64,000 bases of DNA from Imbricaverruca yamaguchii (lineage: Eukaryota > Arthropoda > Thecostraca > Neoverrucidae): contig JAOTOL010001508.1 in NCBI GenBank assembly GCA_034440575.1, positions 1 to 64,000 on the forward strand, given 5' to 3'. Shown piece by piece: positions 1-10,236 of the stretch (position 1 is the first letter of the stretch; each line of letters begins with the position of its first letter). Under the pieces are notes generated by a model. That model had not been told where the DNA came from. It searched no databases and saw nothing but the letters and a program-made list of their open reading frames with translations. The translations under genes and the position numbers were made by a program.

Positions 1-886
1 ACGTAATATTCTGCAACTTGTGCTATCCAGTTAAACTGAGCAAAGCTGAATTGAGGCTATCACAGCTTTGAACATCACTTGCTCAACAATGATGCAATAC
101 AAATGGATCACAGAGAATATATGATTTTCTACGGAGAGATTCGTGATTTGACTAAAACCCCTGCCATTCATTGCACATTAGCCGGTTTTGCGTACTTTCC
201 ACAAATTTATTTGCCAGTGCATACTGATTCACAAATTTTCACAAATCCATTTTACCAGTCAGAATCTCTTTGGCGTCATAATTGGTTCGTAGCTCAGCGT
301 AAAACGAACGTTTTCATTCCAGGAAACAGCGTGCGTTATTCCAGGTGAATTTCCCCTCGTTTTACAACGTATATCTTCTGTTTGACGTTCGATATCCGTT
401 CGTTTTACGAACGTTTGACGCTTCGAATTTCCAAGCGTGAACCGGGCTTAGGCATCTGTAAAAAATAATACGACTTGCGTCGTGGGTCTTGCGACACTTC
501 AAGGAAGCGCAAAGCTGTCAAAATGGCAATAAGCTCGAAGGAATACACAGACGCGTTTGCTGGACCCGAGAAGCACCCTATAACCGTGCCGGTCACAAAA
601 GTGCTTCAGAGTATGATTACAACACATACTTCCATGCCGCCCTTCTCTACAATGATGGCGTTGTCGTTGGCGGTTGTGATCTAGTGTTGAAGGATGCGAC
701 AAATGTATTGCCGTTTTCCTATTTCTTTTTGCTTGTATACAAATCTGGCACTGTCAACCCGGTAATGTTTGGAGTATTTGTGCTGCTACTTCCTGAGCTG
801 ACCAGCGCTAGTCCAACTCCCTTTCACCAGTGTAAGCAGAACCCGTCACACAGCACTGGCATCCGGCTTTTACAATTCGTACGTAC
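1..886. other. Intronic sequence left of exon H
   Basis: No further PPP2R5 exon is recognisable here. On the minus strand around 405-600 the translated string ASVYSFELIAILTALRFLE resembles the first half of a LINE RNase H domain (compare ASVYTSELVAMNKALSFIE at 55.4 kb). It is short and frame-broken, so it is at best a retroelement scrap. Confidence 0.35.
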
Positions 887-1012
887 TTTTGTCGTTCTGA
901 CTTGTAGGACGCCGTGAGCTCGTCGAAAAGCTTGCCGTTCATCTCCATAAACGTCTTGAGCACATTGTACACTAGCGCCACGATCGTCTGATTCCAGTGC
1001 TCCTTGCTAATC
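887..1012 (-). CDS. PPP2R5: PPP2R5 exon H (last visible)
   Basis: A 126-bp exon with acceptor CGACAG|GATTAG and donor CAAAA|GTACGT. The first G completes the arginine codon split with exon G. The exon encodes [20 protein letters not shown] then [20 protein letters not shown], 41 full codons, and ends two bases into a lysine codon. In known B56 proteins a charged tail (EKKKE...EELW) follows. It is not recognisable in the remaining 886 bp, so the final coding exon lies left of the window. Confidence 0.96.
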
Positions 1013-1994
1013 CTGTCGGCCACCGCGTTACGTCAGTCACAGAGACAGCGGTCGCATGGAAAGAGCACCACAACAGTCTGATCTCGAGGTCATTCGCCGG
1101 CATGACTGGCCAGGGGAGCGACGCTACTCTTTCACCACGCAGACACTACCCTTCGACCATAACATGCCCACCATGTGCCCGTGGTAAAGTGAAGGCTATC
1201 TGGCAAGCTATAATATGGCACAATAACATTGGTGAATTCGTTGCGCCAAGAAGACGCGGTAATTATGTGAACAGGACAGGACTCGTAACGCACGGACCCG
1301 CCATGGAAGTGTACACTGACGACGACCCCTCAGGGAGGTAATCGCCTTGTGTCAACAATTGTGGTGCCTACCTGCAACACTCATCCCACGGCGCTCAGGG
1401 GCATGCTGCTCTTTCGTTGACTTGTTGGTTATTTTAGTTTTAGAGCTCATTGACCAGGTTACATCACACTTCGTCCACCCTGCTGCTTCGTGAGGCGTAA
1501 ACGTGACGAAATCAAACACATTTGAATTGAAACGTTGAAAACACTTCATAATAGAAAACTAACACGACTATCATATTTCACCATAAATTTCATGCTAAGC
1601 CGGTGCTGACGCATAACAACTCAATTAGACCATGATTGACACCCGCACTGCCGTCATCTAATGGACCTTATGGACCCTAACTTAAGTCCCTGGAGATGAT
1701 TAGGAGCAGGCACAACTTGTGTTCTTTCGACAATCATTTGCAAAAATTCACATAGATAAATCCATTAATATCTATCATTGCGAAAGAAGGTAAAGCAGGA
1801 TAAGTCAGGTCAAAACCAAGCTTGAAAACTAACTTCCAACTATGCATGTCAAAAACAGGTGAAATACCATTGGTACGTCAATACAGACGAGCTCAAATCA
1901 CATCTCATTTCTTCATTTTCTGTCATGATAAGGTTGCCAAAGTTATAATAGGTCAGTTCAGTGACACGACCTTTCCTTTGAGAATTACCTGGAA

Positions 1995-1996
<2 letters not shown>
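1013..1996. other. Intronic sequence, nothing recognised
   Basis: Start of the 31.5-kb intron seen from its 3' side. I see no protein similarity, tandem repeat or inverted repeat in it. Confidence 0.5.
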
Positions 1997-2050
<54 letters not shown>

Positions 2051-2062
2051 TATATAATATAT

Positions 2063-2102
<40 letters not shown>
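1997..2102. repeat. (AT)n then (AC)n microsatellite
   Basis: An imperfect (TA)n run of about 70 bp passes through GCGCGC into an (AC)n run of about 32 bp. The open frames across it are artefacts of dinucleotide repeats. Confidence 0.95.
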
Positions 2103-2104
<2 letters not shown>

Positions 2105-2269
2105 AAGGCATGCAAAGCGAGGACTGTGGCTCTTCACCGACTATCGAGGACCATATGAAGGCACCCAGTTGACAAGGCTCAGAGCTTGGAATGGTAGTAG
2201 TCGTGCATGTCTAGTCATGCTCTGCTTATAGAGTTATGGAGAAAAGCTTCATGACAGGCCATCAGAGCG

Positions 2270-2560
2270 AAACTGAATACCGAGGACCGAGTGCGATAAC
2301 CGAGGACCGATTTCGCACGGGCGTAACCAGGGAGTGCTACAACTGCGGGCGTTTCCTCCTTTCCTCGCTCAAAACGTTTTTTTTTAAGCGAAGGCGCCTT
2401 TCAGAGTAAGAACAGGCACCTCATCCAGGGAAATGGTGCCACGTCCGGAGAAAATGGTGAGCCTCCAGAAAGAAAATACCCTAACAATCAAATTTCCTTC
2501 ATCAGCCCCTGCCGGTGTGTGAACTGTGCGAACGTGCTGTGAATACCGAGGACCGTGTGT
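2270..2560. repeat. Scattered ACCGAGGACC motifs
   Basis: The string GAATACCGAGGACCG or a close variant occurs near 2275, 2298 and 2540. Related ACCGAGG strings occur at about 17.37 and 28.12-28.21 kb, also beside (AC)n arrays. It looks like a short interspersed sequence associated with microsatellites; its nature is unknown. Confidence 0.4.
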
Positions 2561-2885
2561 GAAGGGTTCCTACCATCCACCACATGCCAGGACCGCTTTA
2601 TACCCATCCACGTTGTCTTCTCAGACGCTCTGTGCGGTATGGACGCTTATCACAGCCACAAGTATATGATTATGAGTCTGGCACCCGGCATCAAACAGCA
2701 AGACGCAAACTTGACATCCGCTAGGAATCAACGTATATTTCCTGGTGACGTCGAATGGTTAACCGAACCCTTGTAACTTAGTTTCAGTAATTCGAAGTCA
2801 CGATCACGGAACGTCACGAAATTGTGTTCAACATCAGATGCCTCTAGTGCGACCATACTGAAATCCTGGAATGATGTTGTTTGAA

Positions 2886-2958
2886 ATACAATGTGTTCTC
2901 CTTCATTTTCCGCTGCTACACAGCTTGGGCAGCGGAAAATGAAGGAGAGCACATTGTA
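2886..2958. repeat. Near-perfect 29-bp inverted repeat (hairpin)
   Basis: A left arm beginning ATACAATGTG and a right arm ending CACATTGTAT pair over about 29 bp with one mismatch, around a loop of about 14 bases. The arms are far longer than expected by chance. It could be a pre-miRNA-like hairpin, a small fold-back element, or a template-switch product; nothing else decides. Confidence 0.8.
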
Positions 2959-3149
2959 TATGGAAGGGGAAGCTAATATATACAATGATTTTCAATTCAT
3001 TCTTCAAACCCGAATGCGTCGGACACAATGTGAAAACATGCGATATGATACGATACAGGCTCATCTTCCCTCACCCGTCTCCCATTTCACCTCGAAGCAC
3101 GTTAAGCTCTACGTCAAGTTTGGAGGACTATCGAGCGCCTCCTGCCGGG

Positions 3150-4745
3150 CGCAGGGGAACTGACTGCACAAGTGCTGGTGGCGCCTTTACCGAATCCCCT
3201 GCTGCGGGAATTAACAAACAAACGAAAAATACTATGGAACGGCAACGAAAATGGCATGCAGCAATCTGGAACTTAAGGAACTTTTACGATAAAATGACGT
3301 TTTGGGATCATTGCAAGGATTTTCCACGCCGCCAACATAATACAATACTCTATCCTGCTGAGTATCGTGGAAGCTGACTGGTCTGATGCTGATGGTGTCT
3401 CTGATGAGCCGTCCCTACTTAACACCGTTGGAGCTGGCCGAACTGTGCTGGCTAGGTCTCTGTCGAGCGGCCCTTGCTGAGTCTGCGGAAGCTGACTGGA
3501 CAATCTCTGGTAGTGTCCCTGCCGAGCCTGAATACCGTCAGAGTAGCGGCCCGGTACTAGCGGTGTCACTTCTGAGTCACCTCTATTGAGCACCGGTGAA
3601 GTCGGCCGACCGATATTAGTTGCATAAGGACCGAACGGTTCCTACTGCGTAACGGGGAAGCTGATTGGACCAGTGTTGGTGGCATCCCTGCCAAGCGACG
3701 CCTGCTGAGTGTGGGGGTGCTGGCCGCGCGACGCTGGTGGCGTACAAACCATGCGCCCCCCACTATGCACCGTAGGAGCTGACTGGGCCGTGCTGACATC
3801 CCTGCCAAGTACCATGGGAGCTGACACAAACGATGCTGGCAGCGTGCGAGCCGGAGTAGCTCTACTGAATGCCCGGAAAGCTGAACAAGCCGGTGCTGGT
3901 GATGTTTCTGTCGAGCCGACACTACTAAGTACCGTGGGAGATCACCGGACTGGTGCTGATGGCGTCCCTGTCGAGTTACCTTTACTGTTTACCGGGGGAG
4001 CTGATGAAACCGGCGCTGGTTGCGTCCCTGTCGAGCGGCCACCGATGAATACCGGTACGTGGGAGTTGACCGGACTGGTGCCGGTGGTGTTTCTGCTGAG
4101 TGTTTCCCACTCAGTACCGGGGAAGCTGACGGGACCGGTGATGGTGGCATCTCAGCCGAGCGGCTCCCTCAGTACCAGGGAGGCTGATCGGACCGGTGCT
4201 GGTGGCGTTCCTGCCGACTTGCCCTTACTGGGTACCGGGGAGCTGACCAGACCGTTGCTGGTGGTATCCCCTGTCGAGCGGCTCCCACTGAGTGCCGGGA
4301 AGCTGACCAGACCTGTATTGGTTGCGTCCAAGCCGAGCGTCCCTGCAGAGTATCGTTGAAGTTGACAGGACTGATACTGGTGGCGTCCGTGCCGATCGAC
4401 CTCTGCTGAGTACCGAAGGGAGTTGACAGGACCGGTGTTGGTGGTGTCCACGCCGATCTGTCTCTGCGAGTTCCGGTGGGAGGTGACTTGACTGGCATTG
4501 GTGGTGGCGCCGACGTCGTTGAGTACCGTGAGAGCTGACCAAAATGGTGCTGGTGGGGCACGTGCCGAGCGGCTCCTACTGAGTGCCGTGGGAGCTGACG
4601 AGGCCAGTGCTGGTGGCGTCTCTCTCGAACCGCCACTACTGGGTACTGGGGGAGCTGACCGGACCGGTGTTGGTGGCGTCTCTGCTGAGCGGCGCTTACT
4701 GAGCACAGGTGGAGCTGATCGGCCGATGTTGGTCATCCTGATGAT
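3150..4745. repeat. 60-bp minisatellite, about 25 diverged copies
   Basis: Units of 60 bp carry the core GAGCTGACYGGACCGGTGCT then GGTGGCGTCCCTGCCGAGCG and a CTACTGAGTACCG tail. AGCTGACCAG recurs exactly 60 bp apart at 4241 and 4301. Because 60 is divisible by three, long frames stay open on both strands with a 20-residue repeat. They have no initiation context or splice support and lie inside a PPP2R5 intron, so I treat them as non-coding. Confidence 0.93.
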
Positions 4746-6478
4746 GGTAGTGTCCTACTAGTAGGTAGTGTCCTTATGTGGTATCGCTGTAGTGTAATGG
4801 TCATGGTGAGACGGTTCCAGATGTCGAGCGAAACGCCGAGTTCGCGTGTGAACATCAGTTTGCTTTTTGGGCGTCTGAATCGTACTGCATGTCGTTAACC
4901 GCTAAGAGTAAGGAGCCCTGTGGACCACTTGGAATAGTGTTTGTCTGTTGCGGTGTTATTTAATGCGGGGAATTCACCACCGGATTTCAAATACGTCTGG
5001 ATTCGTAATTGTTAATGCGCAAATCGAACGGAGTTTTTCCGATCTTTAGGAATATTTGTTGGATTTTCACTTATTCGTCTTTCAGAAGCATTTCAGTCAA
5101 TTTTATAAAAGTTCGGTTCGAACAATCTTTGAAACAACACTTGGCATCCTGTGCGGTTTCAGTCTAATATTTTCTTTGTCTTTTTGCGGTAGGTGCTTCA
5201 TGATGGCTAAAACTATGCTGAGGTTCGTCCATTTGTGTAGCATTTCAGATAGTTTTCAAATCCGAACAATAACGATACACATGTGCAGAAATGAAAATGC
5301 ATTGCACGCCTTACTCGCGATGCTAACACTACAGGAAATAAAATATGTACCACTTTCTAGTTCCCTTTGAAGGTAAAATGAAAAGCGAATCAAAACACGC
5401 TGTTTATGTGGAAGCCATCAGTCATGGCACCCCTCTCCCCAAAATCATGTTTCACAAAACAGAATATACATTCCGTGTTGAGGTTAACATAATGTTGCGC
5501 GATAGGTATCTTGGTAGTCTTATCTTGTCTCATCAGAAAGGGCCATTCTAACATAGTGATCATAATGGTCATATGTTCACGATCATTATGTTCTTGAAAG
5601 TTCAATATTTGCAAGCGAGAATATGGGAATCCCAACTTCGGCTCGATACTATACAAGAATAGTGAATACGTGGATTATAGATACAGGTGTCAAAACGAAA
5701 GCTATTTTATATAAAAATTGGAATCGGGCACAACTTCAGCTATGCTATTTGTTTGTTGATTTCTAGCATATCATTGGACCAATCAGCATTGGTCACCTGT
5801 TGGTGTGGCATAATGCTGCCTCAGGTAACGTCGCATCCTCTCCGCTGGTGCCAATCGGTAGCTGCTGACGTGACTAGCAATAGGGGACGTACTGTTAGAC
5901 TGTGGGCTACGCCAAAGCAGAGAGATGGAAATATCGGAACACAACGGTCGGGTTTTGAGTTTGATTCAAATTAGTCAGGTCTTGCAACGAGACGGCGCCT
6001 CGTAACGCGGGGCTTAGCGTTACAAGCACGGTGTGATAGCTAAAGCAAGACTATTAAACTTATGGATTCGTTCGCGGCACGCGGCCGAGTCAGGTGGTGA
6101 ATCTGCGAGCTCAGGACCGGATCTAGAAGCCTGGCGGGATGAACTTTCATAACAAATCTCCGATTTATTTTCCTTGAAAAATTATTCGATTTTTTGAACA
6201 GCTGACATTTCTGGGATTTGTTTGAGACCATATTTATTATATGTAATGTTGTTAGACTTCGACAAAATACAATCTTAGTGCAAAATATACGAAATAATCG
6301 GTTCCTAGAGGAGAGCGGGAGTGGCGGAATGGCTACAAACACTAGTCCATGGCTATCCAGGGCGCTCGCAATACCCATGCATCTGATATAACTATAACGA
6401 AATAAACGCGTGTCCTTGTTAGCACTTCATTTACTGTTCGGCACCATAAACACTCACAGAGCATGGGAGGATATAGGG
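4746..6478. other. Intronic sequence, little recognised
   Basis: No protein similarity is recognised. A small quasi-palindrome lies at 5551-5591, with AACATAGTGATC pairing with GATCATTATGTT. Confidence 0.5.
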
Positions 6479-6488
6479 AATAAACATT
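6479..6488. repeat. Left TSD of transposon A
   Basis: AATAAACATT, identical to 10227-10236 on the other side of the element. Confidence 0.9.
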
Positions 6489-7338
6489 AGGGTGTGTCGC
6501 CTGAACGCTTTTTCTTATGCCTAGTGAAATTATCGTGCAGATCACCTAAAACACCCTGTGGTCGAAACCAAATCGAAATCAAACAATAAACAAAATATGC
6601 GACAGGCCGATAAAGAAACAAATTTGCCGGGCGCCCGGCGTTGAAGTCTCCAGTGGTGGCGCTCCGTTGCGATTGGCATCTAACACCACGCGTCGGCCGC
6701 CATCGGAGCGCCGCCGCGGCGCTGTGACGAAAAAGGCTGCAGTCGGTGCTGTGGATGACTTATGAATGGATTCTGGTAATTCAAAAACAGATCAGGGGAG
6801 CCGGGATATATCTGATATATGTAAAGATTAAACTTCACTGAAGGACTGATCGCTCCACCTTCCTTTGTCTGTGCTCCACCTTTCACAGTGCTATGAATCA
6901 TCATTCGAATAAATTTCGTACGCACTAACGACACAAAATAGCTTCGCATGCCATCCATCCCTGTTTTATTAGTCAATCCAAGTCTCCTGTTCCTTTTCGT
7001 TACTCAAGTTTCAAGGGAAACTGGGATTATCATCAGTAGGGACAACCTATTAACGAGGGCGACACGAGCCGGCGGCGATCATCGCATGGCGCGGGGGAGG
7101 GGCTGGGATGGGGCGGGAGACGGCCGGCGCACGGTGAGGGTAGAGAACACAAAGAGCGAGACAGGGCAGGGGAGGGGAGGGGAGACAGGGAGGGGAGGGC
7201 CGCCGAGACAAGGCAGTCGGTGGCGGAGACCCGGCGGGACGGCCCGAAAAAAGAGTGGTTTGGTGTCTGCAAGTTGTGCCCACTGCCTGTGAAGTGTGAT
7301 ATTACCTGCGTCGGTGTGAACGGGGTAAGAGTCCGAAC

Positions 7339-9543
7339 ATGAAGACCCGCGCTTACACCAAAGGGCTTTTGGTTCCTTCTGAACTAAAAACAAACCGACT
7401 GCCCACGAGAATTGACGTTCTGAATTACTTGAGTAAAGTGAATAGAGACTCATGCGTTGCGAACAAAAGGTTGAAAGAGAGGCTAGCACCCCATATAAAG
7501 TTTGTCGCGGAAAGTGTGATGAAAATGTGGTTCTGCGAAGGAATACCAATTGTTGGGAGGGCCCGAGTCGAACATATGGTTCGAGAATGCCGCGATCGCT
7601 ACTTGCGATACATGAAAACTGCTGGAAAGAAGTCGGCATCACCAGGTGTACGTCCGTCCGGTGATGAGTGGTTTGGAAAATTGTTTAATATAGCCCGCTG
7701 CAAATGTGCTAATATCGATAGCTGCAAATGTGCGATGGCCGACAAAGTGCCACGAATGGAGTTTCCCTTTGTCCAAGACAAGAGAGGACCTCGCCAAATG
7801 CAAATCGGCACCGCAGATATCCGTGAAACCACTCGTCGACGCGCCATGGACGAAAGGAGGCGTCTGACCGCCGAGAGAGTCGCATCACCACAACCGGGAC
7901 CTTCTGGAATGGCCCAGCTAGATTCTAATTCAGACCAAGATTCCGCCACAGATTCATCATCGCTCACATCTGTAGTCAATGAGTCAGAGTATATGGTGAA
8001 CAGTAACACAGACGAACTGCTAAATACGGCTCTACCAGCAGATCGGTACGGAGTGTCTAATCGTGCGTGTGCTGCGATCACAAACGGTTTCCAAGTGGAC
8101 ATTGGTCGGATCACTTCTGACGATATGGACTGCATAGTGGATAGCAAAACAATATGGCGAGCAAGGGATCGGATTAGAAGATAGGTAGTAGCCCAGAGCC
8201 ATGAGGATCATGCAGGTCGTGTATCTGGTCTCTACTTCGACGGTAGAAAAGACGACACGCTTATGACAGCCAGTTCAAAGAAGACGGAAGAGCACATTGT
8301 GGTTGTATCCGAGCCAGACAGTGCATATTTAGGACATTCTACCCCACAGACTGGGAAAGCGGAGGACATTTTTCAGGACCTGAACGCCGTGGCATATGAG
8401 TTTGGTGCTGATGTTTCTGTGCTTGGCTCTGACGGCACGAGTTAATACTGGCCAAAAAGGTGGTGTTATCCGTTTGTTTGAGCTCCGACACCAGTCCACT
8501 AGTTTGTGTGCCAACTTCATGCACATGAACTTAATCTTCGTGCAGTATCTAGCCAGTTAGATGGAGTCACAACAGGACCTAAGTCGTTTAGTGGGCTGAT
8601 TGGCCGGGCTGCTGCTGGCGCAGTAGAAACCTTGCCAGTGGTCGATTTTGAGCCAATCGATGGCGGAAATGTTTCAGAAATGACGCAGAAGATTCTCAGT
8701 GACCTAAGTTCAGATGAGGCTATTCTGTACAGTCTGGCGGGTAGTGTCCAGACTGTACAGAATAGTATCTCAGATGGAAATGCGAAAATGAAGATCGGTC
8801 CACTAAACCACTCCAGGTGGCTGACTCTGGCGGCGCGAATTCTCCGGCTCTACATATCAACCGAACAGCCATCAGACAGTCTGAGAATGCTAGCGGAGTT
8901 CATCGTGTGCCACTATACTCCCATGTGGTTCTGCATCAAGAAGAACTGGAAATGTTCTGACGGTCCTGGCAATGCGCTGCACAGCGTGCAACTTCTCAAA
9001 AGTTTGCGACCTGAGATAGCGGCCATGGTGCAGCCGATAATACAGCGCAACAGCTACTGGTGTCACCCTGAGGCAGTACTGCTAGCAATGGCAGCGGGCC
9101 AAGATCAAGCCACACGGGAAAGGGCGGTCACTCAAATCCAGCAGTGTCGCAGAACTCAAGTCGATAGTGATACTGACGAAGTGCGGAAGTTCAAGCTTCC
9201 AAAAGTGAATATGGGGGCAAACAGCATCATGGAGCTGATTGATTGGTGTAATGAGGCGATAACTGAGCCGCCCTTGACGCAACAACTGTCCGATGATGAG
9301 TTACTAGATATCATCGCGAGTCCTCTCGAAGTACCGCCATACCCCGTGCACAGTCAGACGGTAGAACGGATGGTGAAAGTGGTGACCGAGGCGTCTTTGA
9401 AGGTAATTGGTGAAGAGGCCCGCCACGGTTACATTGTGGCGAAGTTGAAACACAGGTCAGCAATGCCAGTGCTCAGCAGCAAAAAGGATTTCATGTCGGG
9501 TTTTCTGTCGAGCATGTACACAAGTAGCACAGTTATAAAATGA
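7339..9543 (+). pseudogene. Decayed transposase of element A
   Basis: One reading frame of 735 codons carries nearly the whole protein but has stops at 8182 (TAG), 8443 (TAA), 8485 (TGA) and 8500 (TAG). Between 8443 and about 8500 the conserved reading (NTGQKGGVIRLFE) is in the +1 frame, so two compensating indels are likely. The TAG at 8500 stands before FVCQLH where relatives have tryptophan, suggesting TGG to TAG. Visible core motifs: FDGRKD (Asp codon at 8239), GSDGT (Asp at 8431), CQLHAHELNLR (Cys at 8509), NHSRWLTLAARILRLY, and VVTEAS (Glu at 9388). The N-terminal part has a Cys-rich stretch (ARCKCANIDSCKCAM). I recognise the family from recurring uncharacterised arthropod and cnidarian proteins, not a named gene. 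Confidence 0.88.
8718..8765. repeat. Perfect 17-bp inverted repeat inside transposase A
   Basis: TATTCTGTACAGTCTGG and its exact reverse complement flank a 10-bp loop. It lies inside the coding frame (DEAILYSLAGSVQTVQNS), where relatives show no such symmetry, so it may record a template-switch mutation. Confidence 0.85.
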
Positions 9544-10226
9544 TAGTTCGTACAAAAAATGTGGCCGCTCGTACAAAAGGTGACGTCTCTGTATGCCCGT
9601 CTCCTTCGGTTGTAGTGGAACGGAGCATGAAGCCGATTTCGCCTGGTATATTTGTCATAACAATAAGATATCAAGTGTTTCAGAATGATTTGATTGGTCT
9701 TCGATGTAAACAGACGAGGAATTTTGAAGATGTTCAAGCTTTCAAAAGTGAAAATATTAGCATTATACGCCGATAGATCTACTGATTGACAATGGAACGA
9801 ACAAGCGACGTAAAGTGAACCTTTCTTTCATGCGTCAGATATTCAGGCAACTTATTAAGCGACTGGTGCTTACCAAAAGCCTTTTACCCCACTAAACACT
9901 TTCATTGAGTTTTATTAATGAGCTTCATCACCAGAATCCATTCATCAGTCATCCACAGCACCGACTGCCGCCTTTTTCGTCACAGCGCCACGGCGGCGCT
10001 CCGACGGTGGCCGGACGCGTGGTGTTAGATGCCAATCGCAACGGAGCGCCATCACTGGATACTTCAACGCCGGGCGCCCGGCAAATTTGCTTCTTTATCG
10101 GCCTGTCGCATATTTTGTTTATTGTTTGATTTCGATTTGGTTTCGACCACAGGTTTTTTAGGTGATCTGCACGATAATTGCACTAAGCAGTGCAATTTCC
10201 AAAAAAGGTCCTTCGTGACACACCCT

Positions 10227-10236
10227 AATAAACATT
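10227..10236. repeat. Right TSD of transposon A
   Basis: AATAAACATT, identical to 6479-6488. Confidence 0.9.

Larger units (their letters stand above)
6489..10226 (+). mobile_element. DNA transposon A, about 3.7 kb, ~290-bp TIRs, 10-bp TSD
   Basis: The ends are inverted copies: left arm 6489-6777 and right arm 9931-10226, very similar apart from a patch near the tips. Both tips read AGGGTGTGTC into the element. The flanks 6479-6488 and 10227-10236 are identical (AATAAACATT), a perfect 10-bp target site duplication abutting both ends. The interior carries a decayed transposase (7339-9543). Long TIRs and a 9-11 bp duplication are typical of Mutator-like elements, whereas the CxxH and HxxRW motifs of the protein recall hAT transposases, so superfamily placement is open. 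Confidence 0.9.

Noticed and set aside
3709..4736. Frames of 100-216 residues on both strands at 3.7-4.7 kb
   Set aside because: A 60-bp unit keeps any stop-free frame open; no homologous protein recognised.
6320..6380. Possible tRNA-Leu-like A box (GTGGCGGAATGGC)
   Set aside because: No B box or cloverleaf follows at a suitable distance.
6939..7340. Frames before the transposase A start as extra exons
   Set aside because: Purine-rich low-complexity sequence; no similarity and no clear splice signals beyond chance.
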